A stretch of 64,000 nucleotides of DNA from Piscinibacter sp. HJYY11 (GCF_016735515.1 NZ_JAERQZ010000001.1:1612001-1676000), one strand, 5' to 3'; numbered from the stretch's first letter, positions 8,832 through 19,507 are shown. The notes: generated by a model not told the origin, from the letters alone. Translations and numbers: made by a program.

Positions 8832-9758
8832 ATGTCGTCGCAGCAGCACCACCTCACCCCTCGCATCGCCTTCTTTCTCACCCTGCCGCCCTTGCTCTGG
8901 GCGGGCAACGCCGTCGTCGGCCGGCTGCTGGTCGGCACGGTGCCGCCGATGGCCCTGAGCGCCATGCGCTGGGCCATCGCGCTGGTGCTGCTGCTCCCGC
9001 TGGCCGCCAAGCTGTGGCGCCGCCCGCAGGACATCACCGCGCGCTGGCGCTACCTTGCGCTCATCGGCATCCTCGGCGTCGGCAGCTACAACTCGCTGCA
9101 GTACCTGGCGCTGCAGACGTCCACGCCGATCAACGTCACGCTCATCATCTCGAGCATGCCGCTGTGGATGCTGGCGGTGGGCGCGGTCTTCTACCGCGAG
9201 CACCCGACCCGCCAGCAGATCATCGGCGCCCTGCTCTCGCTCGCCGGCGTGGCGCTCGTGATCTCACGCGGCGACCCCGCGGTGCTGATGAACCTGCACC
9301 TGCTGCCGGGCGACGTGCTGATGCTCGTGGCCATTGCGCTGTGGGCCTGGTACAGCTGGCTGCTCGCACGGCCGCCGGAGCACATGCGGGGCGAGAAGCG
9401 GCCCGACTGGGGCTGGGCCGAGCTGCTGGTGGTGCAGATGATCTTCGGCACGGCATGGGCAGGCCTTGCAGCCGGCGTCGAGGCGGTGGTGAGCCCGGCA
9501 CCGATCCACTGGTCTCCGATGGTCGTGCTGGCCCTGGCGTACGTGGCCATCGGGCCGTCGCTCCTCGCCTATCGCTTCTGGGGCGAGGGCGTGTCGACCG
9601 TGGGGCCGGCGATTGCGGCCTTCTTCAGCAACCTCACGCCGGTGTTTGCGGCGTTGATGTCGGCGCTCTGGCTCGGGGAACCGCCGCGCTGGTACCACGT
9701 GGCCGCATTCGTCTTGATCGGGGCGGGGATCGTCGTGAATTCGCGGCCCTCGTCGTGA
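8832..9758 (+). CDS. EamA family (DMT) transporter
   Basis: Drug/metabolite-transporter-superfamily permease of 308 residues with ten predicted helices in two EamA repeats. Repeat 1 includes 'LWAGNAVVGRLL' and 'QYLALQTSTPINVTLI'; repeat 2 includes 'LLAYRFWGEGV' and 'FFSNLTPVFAALMS'. Such proteins usually export metabolites or amino acids, but the substrate cannot be predicted. It lies 12 bp after the BMP gene in the same direction and ends before a large palindrome. It is one of four EamA genes in this window. Confidence 0.9.
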   Translation: MSSQQHHLTPRIAFFLTLPPLLWAGNAVVGRLLVGTVPPMALSAMRWAIALVLLLPLAAKLWRRPQDITARWRYLALIGILGVGSYNSLQYLALQTSTPINVTLIISSMPLWMLAVGAVFYREHPTRQQIIGALLSLAGVALVISRGDPAVLMNLHLLPGDVLMLVAIALWAWYSWLLARPPEHMRGEKRPDWGWAELLVVQMIFGTAWAGLAAGVEAVVSPAPIHWSPMVVLALAYVAIGPSLLAYRFWGEGVSTVGPAIAAFFSNLTPVFAALMSALWLGEPPRWYHVAAFVLIGAGIVVNSRPSS

Positions 9759-9816
9759 GTTCCGAACAAGCACGCTGAGCTCATGAATCCCTTGGCTTCG
9801 TAGTCCTCCGCAGTTC

Positions 9817-9928
9817 GCGCCTCGGGCACGGGGTGAGGGGCGCAGTGAAGTCAAGGAGGAGACGAGGCTCGCGGGAGCGATCCTCGTCGGGGGACATGAA
9901 CGGAGCCCTCACCCCGTGCCCGAGGCGC
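9817..9928. repeat. 112-bp nested inverted repeat (palindromic intergenic element)
   Basis: Two perfect 23-bp inverted arms (9817-9839 and 9906-9928) flank a 66-bp centre. The centre holds a second hairpin: GACGAGG (9861-9867) pairs with CCTCGTC (9882-9888), and inside it TCGC / GCGA closes a GGGA tetraloop (9869-9880). The element lies between convergent EamA and SDR genes, so it could act as a bidirectional terminator. Its size and nested symmetry also fit a REP/MITE-like mobile repeat. No direct-repeat target duplication was evident. Confidence 0.8.
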
Positions 9929-9957
9929 CGCTCAGACGTCACTCAGATGTCGCGCGC

Positions 9958-10737
9958 TCAGAACGTCCCCGGATACGCCCCCCCATCCATCAGGATGTTC
10001 TGCCCCGTGATGAACCCCGCATGCACGCTGCACAAGAAGGCACACATCGCCCCAAACTCCTCAGGCGTGCCGAAGCGGCCGGAAGGGTTCTGCTTGCGCC
10101 GCTGATCAGCGATTGCATCGACGCTCACGCCCCCTGCCTTCGCCGCGCCTTCCATCGTCACCCGCAGGCGATCGGTATCGAAGGGCCCCGGCAGCAAGCC
10201 ATTGATGGTGACGCCCTTGGCCACCGTCTTGCGAGCAAGGCCTGCCGTGAAGCCGGTGAGGCCCGAGCGCGCACCATTCGACAAGCCGAGGATGTCGATC
10301 GGCGCCTTCACCGCCGCGGAGGTGATGTTGACGATGCGCCCGAAGCCGCGCGACATCATCGGGTCGACCATCGCCTTCATCAGCTCGATCGGCGTCAGCA
10401 TGTTCGCGTCGAGCGCCTTGATCCAGGCCTCGCGGTCCCAGTCGCGGAAATCGCCGGGCGGCGGGCCGCCCGCGTTGTTGATGAGGATGTCGACCTGCGG
10501 GCACGCCGCGAGTGCCGCAGCACGGCCCTCGGGCGTGGTGATGTCGCCCGCGACCGTGCGCACCTCGCCGCGCTTCAACGCGCGCAGCTCATTGGCCGTC
10601 GCCTCCAGCGCCTCGGCGCCGCGTGCCGTGATCACCACATTCACGCCATCCTGGACCAGCGCCTGCGCACACCCCTTGCCGAGCCCCTTGCTGGCCGCAC
10701 ACACCAGCGCCCACTTGCCTGCAATACCGAGATCCAT
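9958..10737 (-). CDS. SDR family oxidoreductase lacking the canonical Tyr/Lys
   Basis: Short-chain dehydrogenase/reductase fold, 259 residues. The nucleotide-binding loop is 'AASKGLGKG' (14-22), followed by the 'NNAG' segment at 87-90 and the catalytic-region Ser140. The YxxxK motif, expected 13 residues after Ser140, reads S153-N-G-A-R157. It is therefore either an atypical reductase or a non-catalytic relative; annotation as 3-oxoacyl-ACP reductase would be misleading. It is the third gene of a minus-strand operon (ggt, EamA, SDR), three bases after EamA. It ends close to the 112-bp palindrome. Its substrate is unknown. Confidence 0.88.
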   Translation of the reverse strand: MDLGIAGKWALVCAASKGLGKGCAQALVQDGVNVVITARGAEALEATANELRALKRGEVRTVAGDITTPEGRAAALAACPQVDILINNAGGPPPGDFRDWDREAWIKALDANMLTPIELMKAMVDPMMSRGFGRIVNITSAAVKAPIDILGLSNGARSGLTGFTAGLARKTVAKGVTINGLLPGPFDTDRLRVTMEGAAKAGGVSVDAIADQRRKQNPSGRFGTPEEFGAMCAFLCSVHAGFITGQNILMDGGAYPGTF

Positions 10738-10740
10738 GAA

Positions 10741-11652
10741 CTACCTCCATTTCGCGAGCAACCAGATGCCCGCCAGAACCAGAATCGTGCCCGCCGCGAT
10801 CCACATCGTGAATGGCTCGCCAAGGATCAGCACGCCCATCAGGATGGTCGACAGCGGCCCGAACATGCCCACCTGCGAGGCCATCGGCGCGCCGATGCGC
10901 TCGATGGCCAGCATCATCAGCAGCACCGGGCAGAAGGTGCAGGCCACCGCGTTCAGCACGCTGAGCCAGATCACCTCGGGCGCCACCGCCATCGCGCCCA
11001 CCGGCCGCAGCAGGAAGAACTGCGCGATGCACAGCACGCAGGCGATCGACGTGGCGAGGCCGGTCAGCCTCAGCGCGCCGAGGCGCTTGACCTCCTCGCC
11101 GCTGTAGACGAGGTAGAGCGCATAGCTCACCACGCTGCCGAACACGAGTGCCGCACCCAGCGCCACGTTGCTGCCGAGCAGCGTGACCTCGTGGCCGAAC
11201 ACCAGCAGCACGCCGCAGTAGCTCACCGCGAGCGAGACGAGCTGCCGCTTTGTCACCTTCTGCTTGAAGAGCAGCACGCCGAGGAAGAGCACCAGCGTCG
11301 GGTTGAGGTAGAGGATCAGCCGCTCGAGGCTCGCGGTGATGTACTGCAGGCCGGCAAAGTCGAGAAAGCTCGCCAGGTAGTAGCCGCTGAAGCCGAGCCC
11401 GGAGACGGCCGACCAGTCGCGCCGCGTGAGCGCGGCCTTGCCGCGCCCGGCCCACCACGACAGCACCAGGAACATCGGCAGCGCGAACAGCATGCGGTAC
11501 ATGATGAGCGTGACCGCGTCCACACCGTGTCGGTAGGCAAGCTTCACGATGATCGCCTTGCCCGAGAAGGCGATGGCCCCGAGCACGGCGAAGACGAAGC
11601 CGGGCCACAAGGCCTTGTGCGCCGGACCGGCCGCCAGGGTGCCGGACACCAT
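10741..11652 (-). CDS. EamA family (DMT) transporter
   Basis: Inner-membrane carrier of 303 residues with ten hydrophobic segments in two EamA repeats ('GAIAFSGKAIIVKLAYRHGVD' near the start, 'LEPF'-like 'GEPFTMWIAAGTILV' near the end). It probably exports a small metabolite. It starts two bases after the gamma-glutamyltransferase-family gene and ends three bases before the SDR gene, so all three are probably one transcript. That pairing suggests a peptide- or amide-derived metabolite as substrate, which is inference. Confidence 0.9.
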   Translation of the reverse strand: MVSGTLAAGPAHKALWPGFVFAVLGAIAFSGKAIIVKLAYRHGVDAVTLIMYRMLFALPMFLVLSWWAGRGKAALTRRDWSAVSGLGFSGYYLASFLDFAGLQYITASLERLILYLNPTLVLFLGVLLFKQKVTKRQLVSLAVSYCGVLLVFGHEVTLLGSNVALGAALVFGSVVSYALYLVYSGEEVKRLGALRLTGLATSIACVLCIAQFFLLRPVGAMAVAPEVIWLSVLNAVACTFCPVLLMMLAIERIGAPMASQVGMFGPLSTILMGVLILGEPFTMWIAAGTILVLAGIWLLAKWR

Positions 11653-11654
11653 GC

Positions 11655-13277
11655 TCAGTACGCCACCGCCTGCCCGTCGCGGCGCGGGTCGCTCGCGGCC
11701 ACATAACCTTCCACCGCCGGGTCGCCCAGGCGCCAGATGAACTGGCCGGCACCGAAGTCCTGGTACGAGTCGTTGATGACTTCCATCTGGTGGCCGCGAT
11801 CGGCGAGGCCCTGCACCGTGGCCGGGTTCATCGCACTCTCGACGTTGATCTCCAGGCCCGCGTTGAAGCGCCAGCGCGGCGCGTCACAGGCAGCCTGCGG
11901 GTGCTGGCGGTAGTCGAGCATGCGCACCAGCGTCTGCAGGTGACCCTGCGGCTGCATGTTGGCGCCCATCACGCCGAAGCTCATCAGCGGCTTGCCCTCC
12001 TTCGTCAGGAAGGCCGGGATGATCGTGTGGAAGGGCCGCTTGCCCGGCGACACCACGTTGGGGCTCTTCGCATCGAGGCTAAAGGCATGGCCGCGGTTCT
12101 GCATCGACAGGCCGTACTCCGGCACCACCACGCCCGAGCCGAAGCCCTGGAAGTTGCTCTGGATGAAGCTCACCATCATGCCGCCTTCGTCGGCCGCGGT
12201 GAGGTAGATGGTGCCGCCCTTCACCGGGTTGCCGGCGCCGAAGTCCTGCGCGCGCTTCATGTCGATGAGCTTGGCACGCGAGGCGAGGTAGGCGTCGTCG
12301 AGCATCTGCTCGGCGGTGACCGCCATGCTCCCGGGCTCGGCCACATAGCGGTAGACGTCGGCAAAGGCGAGCTTCATCGCCTCGATCTGCAAGTGCTGCG
12401 ACTCCGCGCTGTCGACCTTCAGCGAGGCCAGGTCGAAGTGCGCGAGGATGCCGAGCGCGATCAGCGCCGCGATGCCCTGCCCGTTCGGCGGGATCTCGTG
12501 CAGCGTGTGGCCACCGTAGGTCTTGCCGATCGGCGTGACCCACTCGGGCTTGTAGGCGGCAAAGTCTTCGACGGTGATCGAGCCACCGTTTTCCCGCGCA
12601 TGGCGTGCCGCGGCCTCGGCGATCTCGCCGCCGTAGTAGGCCGCGCCCTTGCTCTCGGCAATGAGCTTGAGCGACTTCGCCGCCACCGGAAAGCGGAACA
12701 GCTCGCCGACCTCGGGCGCACGGCCTTTCGGCATGAAGGCCTGGGCGAAGCCGGGCAGCTCGCTCAGAAGCGGCACGGCCGCGGCCCACTTCTGCTGCAC
12801 GACGACGGGCACCGCATAGCCGCGCTCGGCGATGTCGATCGCGGGCTCCAACAGGTCGGCAAAGGGCAGCTTGCCGAAGCGCTCGCTCAAGGCCACCCAC
12901 GAGCCGACGGCACCGGGCACGGTCACGCTGTCCCAGCCGCGCTGCGGCGGGTTCTTCGCGCCGTCACCGTACTTGGCCTTGAAGTAGGCACGGGTCCACG
13001 CCTGCGGCGCACGGCCCGAGGCATTGAGGCCGTGCAGTTGCTGGCCGTCCCAGAGGATGCAGAAGGAATCGGAGCCGAGGCCGTTGCTCACCGGCTCGAC
13101 GATGGTCATGGCCGCGGCGGCTGCGATGGCGGCGTCGACCGCGTTGCCGCCCTTCATCAGCATGCGCAGCCCCGCCTGTGCAGCGACCGGGTGGGAGGTC
13201 GACACGACGTTGCGGCCGAAGACCGGCAGGCGCTGCGTGGGGTAACCACTGGTCCAGTCGAAGTCGTGTGTCGTCAT
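11655..13277 (-). CDS. Gamma-glutamyltransferase family protein, cytoplasmic type
   Basis: Ntn-hydrolase proenzyme of 540 residues. The autoprocessing nucleophile is most likely T356 in 'KGGTIYLTAAD', with 'GSGVVVPEYG' and 'QNRG' downstream as in the family. There is no signal peptide, unlike periplasmic Ggt, and the residue after the nucleophile is Ile instead of the usual second Thr. This places it nearer the YwrD/HpxW-like branch; HpxW acts on oxamate in purine (allantoin) breakdown. Whether it cleaves glutathione, other gamma-glutamyl amides or oxamate cannot be decided. It is the first gene of the ggt-EamA-SDR operon. Confidence 0.9.
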   Translation of the reverse strand: MTTHDFDWTSGYPTQRLPVFGRNVVSTSHPVAAQAGLRMLMKGGNAVDAAIAAAAAMTIVEPVSNGLGSDSFCILWDGQQLHGLNASGRAPQAWTRAYFKAKYGDGAKNPPQRGWDSVTVPGAVGSWVALSERFGKLPFADLLEPAIDIAERGYAVPVVVQQKWAAAVPLLSELPGFAQAFMPKGRAPEVGELFRFPVAAKSLKLIAESKGAAYYGGEIAEAAARHARENGGSITVEDFAAYKPEWVTPIGKTYGGHTLHEIPPNGQGIAALIALGILAHFDLASLKVDSAESQHLQIEAMKLAFADVYRYVAEPGSMAVTAEQMLDDAYLASRAKLIDMKRAQDFGAGNPVKGGTIYLTAADEGGMMVSFIQSNFQGFGSGVVVPEYGLSMQNRGHAFSLDAKSPNVVSPGKRPFHTIIPAFLTKEGKPLMSFGVMGANMQPQGHLQTLVRMLDYRQHPQAACDAPRWRFNAGLEINVESAMNPATVQGLADRGHQMEVINDSYQDFGAGQFIWRLGDPAVEGYVAASDPRRDGQAVAY

Positions 13278-13343
13278 GGGTCGGTCCTCCGTGTCACGTG
13301 CGGGCCTGAAGGGTAGTCGGATTCAGGGACGGTTGCAGGGCCA

Positions 13344-13376
13344 CAAGAAAACAAGCCGCCCGGGTGGGCGGCTTGT
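13344..13376 (-). terminator. Rho-independent terminator of tctBA
   Basis: Read on the minus strand, a perfect 10-bp stem (ACAAGCCGCC / GGCGGCTTGT, 13376-13351) with a 6-base loop is followed by TTTTCTT. It lies just after the tctA stop and before the start of ggt, so the two minus-strand operons are separated. Confidence 0.85.
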
Positions 13377-13396
13377 GGCATTCAAGCTTGGGCAGG

Positions 13397-14905
13397 TCAG
13401 TCTTCGACGAAGGCCTCTTCGCGCTTCTTCTTGATCGAGGGCAGCATCACCACCACGATCATCAGCGCCGCGGCAATCAGCAGGCCGGCCGACAACGGGC
13501 GCACGATGAAGGTGCTCCAGTCGCCGCGCGACAGCAACAGCGCACGCCGCAGGTTCTCTTCCATCATCGGCCCGAGGATGAAGCCCAGGAGCAGCGGCGC
13601 CCCCTCGCAGCCCAGCTTATAGAACAGGTAGCCGATCACCGCGAACACGGCCGTGAGGTACACGTCCCAGTTGTTGTTGTTGAGGGTGAACACGCCAATG
13701 CAGCAGAAGAGCGTGATCGCCGGGAACAGGAAGCGGTAGGGCACGGTCAGCAGCTTGATCCACATGCCGATCAGCGGCAGGTTGAGGATCACGAGCATCA
13801 GGTTGCCGATCCACATCGAGGCGATCAGGCCCCAGAAGAGCTGCGGGTTGCTCGTCATCACCTGCGGGCCGGGCTGGATGCCCTTGATCGTCATCGCGCC
13901 GACCATCAGCGCCATCACCGCGTTGGGCGGGATGCCGAGCGTCAGCATGGGGATGAACGAGGTCTGCGCGCCGGCATTGTTGGCCGACTCGGGGCCCGCC
14001 ACGCCACGAATGTCGCCCTTGCCGAAGCGGCCGTTCGGCCCGGCTATCTTCTTCTCCATCGTGTACGCCGCGAACGACGACAGCAGCGCACCGCCACCGG
14101 GCAGCACGCCCAGGATGGAGCCGAGCGCGGTGCCGCGCAGCACGGCGGGGGCGGCGTCCTTGAAGTCCTGCTTGGTGGGCCACAGGCCCTTCACGTCCTT
14201 GGTGAACACTTCGCGCTTCTCGGCCGGCTGGCCGAGGTTGGCGATGATTTCGCCGAAGCCGAAGATGCCCATCGCGATCACCACGAAGCCGATGCCGTCG
14301 GTGAGCTCGGGGATGTCGAAGCTGTAGCGCGCGGTGCCCGAGATCACGTCGGTGTTGATCTGGGCGAGCGTGAGGCCGAGGATGATCATCGCGATGGCCT
14401 TGAGCAGCGAGCCCGAGGCCAGCACCACGGCACCGATCAGGCCGAGCACCATCAGCGAGAAGTACTCCTGTGGGCCGAACTTGAAGGCCAGCTCGGTGAG
14501 CGGCGGCGCGAAGGCGGCGATGACAACCGTGCCCACGCAACCGGCAAAGAAGGAGCCCAGGCCGGCCGCCGCGAGGGCCGCACCGGCGCGGCCCTGGCGG
14601 GCCATCTGGTAGCCGTCGATCGCGGTCACGACCGAAGCCGACTCGCCCGGCACGTTGATCAGGATGGCCGTCGTGGAGCCGCCGTACTGCGAGCCGTAGT
14701 AGATGCCGGCCAGCATGATGAGCGCCGGCGTCGGGTCGAGGCCGTAGATCGACGGCAGCAGCATCGCGATGGTGGCCACCGGGCCGAGCCCGGGCAGCAC
14801 GCCGACCAGCGTGCCGAGCAGGCACCCGCCCAATGCGTAGAGCAGGTTCTGCGCGGTGAACGCGACACCGAAGCCCAACGCCAGATTGCTGAGAAGTTCA
14901 CCCAT
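13397..14905 (-). CDS. tctA: Tripartite tricarboxylate transporter, large permease TctA
   Basis: Twelve-helix inner-membrane subunit of the tripartite tricarboxylate transporter family, 502 residues, driving uptake of citrate-like or other carboxylates captured by a periplasmic TctC protein. Visible hallmarks are 'GVLPGLGPVATIAMLLP' and 'LPGGGALLSSF', the two Gly/Pro-rich loops of TctA, and a highly hydrophobic C-terminal half. It lies 45 bp after tctB on the same strand and is closed by a strong terminator. No tctC gene is present on either side. Confidence 0.96.
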   Translation of the reverse strand: MGELLSNLALGFGVAFTAQNLLYALGGCLLGTLVGVLPGLGPVATIAMLLPSIYGLDPTPALIMLAGIYYGSQYGGSTTAILINVPGESASVVTAIDGYQMARQGRAGAALAAAGLGSFFAGCVGTVVIAAFAPPLTELAFKFGPQEYFSLMVLGLIGAVVLASGSLLKAIAMIILGLTLAQINTDVISGTARYSFDIPELTDGIGFVVIAMGIFGFGEIIANLGQPAEKREVFTKDVKGLWPTKQDFKDAAPAVLRGTALGSILGVLPGGGALLSSFAAYTMEKKIAGPNGRFGKGDIRGVAGPESANNAGAQTSFIPMLTLGIPPNAVMALMVGAMTIKGIQPGPQVMTSNPQLFWGLIASMWIGNLMLVILNLPLIGMWIKLLTVPYRFLFPAITLFCCIGVFTLNNNNWDVYLTAVFAVIGYLFYKLGCEGAPLLLGFILGPMMEENLRRALLLSRGDWSTFIVRPLSAGLLIAAALMIVVVMLPSIKKKREEAFVED

Positions 14906-14950
14906 TTGCCTATCCCCTCGTGCGACTGTCTGTTGTTGTGCGGTTGTCGA

Positions 14951-15415
14951 TCAGGTGGCCATGAAGCTGGGCGCCACGGGGATCGTCAGGCCCAGGCCCT
15001 TGACGAAGACCGCCCACGAGAAGATCGTGAGGACGATGGCCGCAATGACCACGCCCTTCCACTTGAACTCATCGCCTGCGAAGCTGACCGTGACGATCAG
15101 GATGGGAATCGAGATGAACATGCCCAGGCGCGGCAGCAGGATCGCAAACAGCGCAATCGAGCCCACCACCACCAGCAGCGGGCGCCAGGCGATGTGGCCG
15201 ATCTTGTCGCCGCCTTCGGTCTCGATGGTGAGCGACTTGAAGAGCACGATCGCGCCGAGGATGGCGAGGATGATGCTCAGCATCAGCGGGAAGTAACCGG
15301 GACCCGGGCGCGCCGAGGTGCCCATGCTGTAGTTGGTCGCGCCCACCGCGAAGGTGATGCCGACGACCATGAACATGATCCCGGACCAGAAATCCTTTTC
15401 GCTCTTGATCTTCAA
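14951..15415 (-). CDS. tctB: Tripartite tricarboxylate transporter, small permease TctB
   Basis: Small four-helix membrane subunit, 154 residues, of the TctABC uptake system. The start 'MKIKSEKDFWSGIMFMVVG' with a hydrophobic helix right after it and the 'ARPGPGYFPLMLSIIL' segment are typical of TctB. It is first in the tctB-tctA pair. The 115-bp region upstream, toward the GspE gene, should hold the promoter. I see no clear -35/-10 pair there. Confidence 0.93.
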   Translation of the reverse strand: MKIKSEKDFWSGIMFMVVGITFAVGATNYSMGTSARPGPGYFPLMLSIILAILGAIVLFKSLTIETEGGDKIGHIAWRPLLVVVGSIALFAILLPRLGMFISIPILIVTVSFAGDEFKWKGVVIAAIVLTIFSWAVFVKGLGLTIPVAPSFMAT

Positions 15416-15530
15416 CGCCCGCTCCTCGCAGTATCGAATCGAAGGATTTTAGGCAGCGAGACCCCGGCGGCCGTGTGTGGTTTACACGTACCGATCCCTC
15501 AGTCTCGCTGCGTGGAACAACACCTCTCGC

Positions 15531-17338
<1,808 letters not shown>

Positions 17339-17342
<4 letters not shown>

Positions 17343-18148
17343 GTGGGGTCTTCTGCGGTCTCGCCAGCGGTGGGCAGTGCGCGGATCATGCGCAGCCACT
17401 TGCGCGCCGGCAATGCGGTCCGAGTTTCAATGGTTTCCGCCCGTGCGGCAAGCGTGTCACGGTCGGGCATGGGCATGCCCTTCAAGGCGACCACGATGGT
17501 GTTGCCCTCCTTCGTCGGCCGCAGGCTGCGCACGGCGTCGGCACCGAAGGCCTGCGCGATGCGCGATGCGCTGCGCTCGAAGCTCGCGTCGCGGCCAAAG
17601 AGGTTGACCGTCATCACGCCCTCGTCGGCGAGCAGGCGATGGCACGCGTCGTAGAAGGCCTGGTCGTCGAGCACGGGGCTGGCGGCATCGTGGTCGTAGA
17701 GGTCGACGTTGAGCACGTCGGCGGTGCCGATGTGGGCCGGGTCGGCCGCATAGTCGGCGGCATCCTGGTTCAGCACGGTGAGCTTCCTGTCGTCGGCCGG
17801 CAGGTTGAACCACATGCGGCAGGCGGTGATGACCGTCGGGTTGAGTTCGACCGCGGTCGTCTTCATGCGCAAGTTGCGGTGGCAGAAGCGCGTGATCGAC
17901 CCGGCCCCGAGGCCGAGCTGCACGGCATGCGCCTTGCTCACATAGGCCGGGTTGCGAAACAGCAGCCACACCATCATGCGCTGCACGTACTCGAGCTCCA
18001 GCGCGTGGGGCTTGCGCACGCGCATGGCGCCCTGCACCCAGGGCGTGCCGAGGTGCAGGTAGCGCACGCCCTCGAATTCGGAGAGGGTCGCCGGCGCCAT
18101 CTCGGCCCGTCGGGCGCTTGTCGTGCCGGTCTTCATGCCACCCTTCAT
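17339..18148 (-). CDS. Spermidine synthase-like protein
   Basis: Class I SAM-fold protein of 269 residues related to SpeE. The nucleotide-binding loop is 'QLGLGAGSITRFCH', followed by 'AVELNP' and the acidic 'NVDLYDHDAASP'. It lacks the usual SpeE N-terminal beta-domain length and the standard D-S-T-D-P substrate motif, so aminopropyl transfer is doubtful; it may be one of the SpeE-like methyltransferase-fold proteins of unknown substrate. The start at 18148 makes an ATGA overlap with the stop of the glycosylase gene. An alternative Met lies four codons later. Confidence 0.82.
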
Positions 18149-18675
18149 GCAACCCCGTGGGCCAGAAAGGCCTCGCGCCAGGCCGCGAGCTTGCGCTGGA
18201 AGCTCCACGACGCGTTGGCCGGGCTGGTCGACGGCAGGCGCCACACGCGGATGCCGAGCGTCTGGGTGAAACGCATGGCACGGGCCGACTCGCCGCCGTT
18301 GTGGGCCACGGCTTCGAGCTGCGGCGCCTGCCATTTCAGGCCTGCGAGGTCGTTGAACCCGGCATCGCGGATCGCGCTGTCGAGGCTGCCCTCGCGTCGG
18401 CAGTGGGCGTAGACGTCCCAGATGCCGAGGCCGCGATTCAGCACTTCCTGCAGGCGACGGGGGTACGCAAGTGCACGCAGGTCCGAATCCCACAGGGCCG
18501 AGAGCAGCGGCCAGAAGTGGTTGCGCGGGTGGGCGTAGTACTGCCCGGCCTGCAGCGAGGCGACGCTCGGGAAGCTGCCCAGCACCAGCAAGCGGGTGCG
18601 GCGGTCGATGACAGGGGGCAGGCCGCGCAGGAGGTCGGTGGCAGCGGTGGAAGAGACGGTCGGGGAGACGGGCAT
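18145..18675 (-). CDS. DNA-deoxyinosine (hypoxanthine-DNA) glycosylase
   Basis: Uracil-DNA-glycosylase superfamily member, 176 residues, of the HDG type that removes hypoxanthine produced by adenine deamination in DNA. Motif 1 reads 'VLGSFPS' near residue 30, followed by 'YYAHPRNHFWPLL', and motif 3 'GLGIWDVY'. The start at 18675 leaves seven bases after tatD and begins near the conserved core; the open frame further upstream is Arg-rich and is antisense noise over tatD. It overlaps the next gene by ATGA. With TatD it makes a small DNA-maintenance pair. Confidence 0.88.
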   Translation of the reverse strand: MPVSPTVSSTAATDLLRGLPPVIDRRTRLLVLGSFPSVASLQAGQYYAHPRNHFWPLLSALWDSDLRALAYPRRLQEVLNRGLGIWDVYAHCRREGSLDSAIRDAGFNDLAGLKWQAPQLEAVAHNGGESARAMRFTQTLGIRVWRLPSTSPANASWSFQRKLAAWREAFLAHGVA

Positions 18676-18682
18676 GGGCCCG

Positions 18683-19507
18683 TCAGTCTGCCAGAGCGCC
18701 CAGCGCGGCCAGCCGGGGCAGTGCGGCCTCGGCATTGCGCCAGGTGATGTCGGCCGCCTGGGCAAGCGTCCAGCCGCGCAACTCGGCCAGCGACTGCGCG
18801 ATGCGCGGCAGCTGCGCCGGCTCGTTGCGCGAGGTTTCGCCCGCGTTCCGCGCGGCAGCGGTCTTGTAGAGCCAGTGCGGCGGGATGTCGGGGGCATCGG
18901 TCTCCAGCACGATGCTGCCCTCAGGCACCTGCGCGGCGAGGCGGCGGATCTGCAGGGCGCGGTCGAAGGTCATCGCGCCGCCGAAGCCCAGCTTGAAACC
19001 CAGCTCGATGAACACCTGCGCCTGCTGGTCGCTGCCGTTGAAGGCATGGGCGATGCCACGCACCGGAATGCGGCGCAGGTGCTTGAGCAGGGCGTCGGCC
19101 GAGCGCCGCACGTGCAGCAGCACCGGCAGGCCGGCGGCATGGGCGAGCTTCAGCTGCTCCCCATAGAAATGCTGCGCCTTGGCCTGGTCGAGCCCGGGCA
19201 CGAAATGGTCGAGCCCGATCTCGCCCACCGCCACCAGGCGCGGGTCGTCACGGTGCTGGTGCAGCGCATCACGCAGGGCGGCGAGGTCGGATTCCGCGGC
19301 ATCGTTCACGCACAGGGGGTGGATGCCGAGCGCATAAGCAAGGCCATGGCGGTGGGCCAGGCGGCGCACGGTGTCGAAGTTCGACACCGCGACCGCGGGC
19401 AGCACCTGCTGCACCACGCCGGCCGCGCGGGCACGCTCGACCACCGCGTCTCGGTCGGCTTCGAACTCTGCGGCATCAAGATGGCAATGCGTATCGATCC
19501 AGCGCAT
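18683..19507 (-). CDS. TatD family hydrolase (metal-dependent DNase)
   Basis: TIM-barrel metal-dependent nuclease, 274 residues. Metal-binding motifs are 'IDTHCHLD' at 3-10, 'GEIGLDHF' near 90, 'LHVRRS' in place of the usual H-x-R, 'AHAFNGS' and 'LETDAPDIPP'. TatD proteins are 3'-5' exonucleases acting in DNA repair and turnover. The start at 19507 is the first Met before the DTHCH motif. It heads an operon running through the glycosylase, the spermidine-synthase-like gene and gspE. The other side is a divergent 137-bp gap to the protease gene. Confidence 0.92.
   Translation of the reverse strand: MRWIDTHCHLDAAEFEADRDAVVERARAAGVVQQVLPAVAVSNFDTVRRLAHRHGLAYALGIHPLCVNDAAESDLAALRDALHQHRDDPRLVAVGEIGLDHFVPGLDQAKAQHFYGEQLKLAHAAGLPVLLHVRRSADALLKHLRRIPVRGIAHAFNGSDQQAQVFIELGFKLGFGGAMTFDRALQIRRLAAQVPEGSIVLETDAPDIPPHWLYKTAAARNAGETSRNEPAQLPRIAQSLAELRGWTLAQAADITWRNAEAALPRLAALGALAD

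Noticed and set aside
7590..9203. Minus-strand open frame opposite the second BMP gene and EamA gene
   Set aside because: It crosses a gene boundary and a terminator hairpin and shows no family motif.
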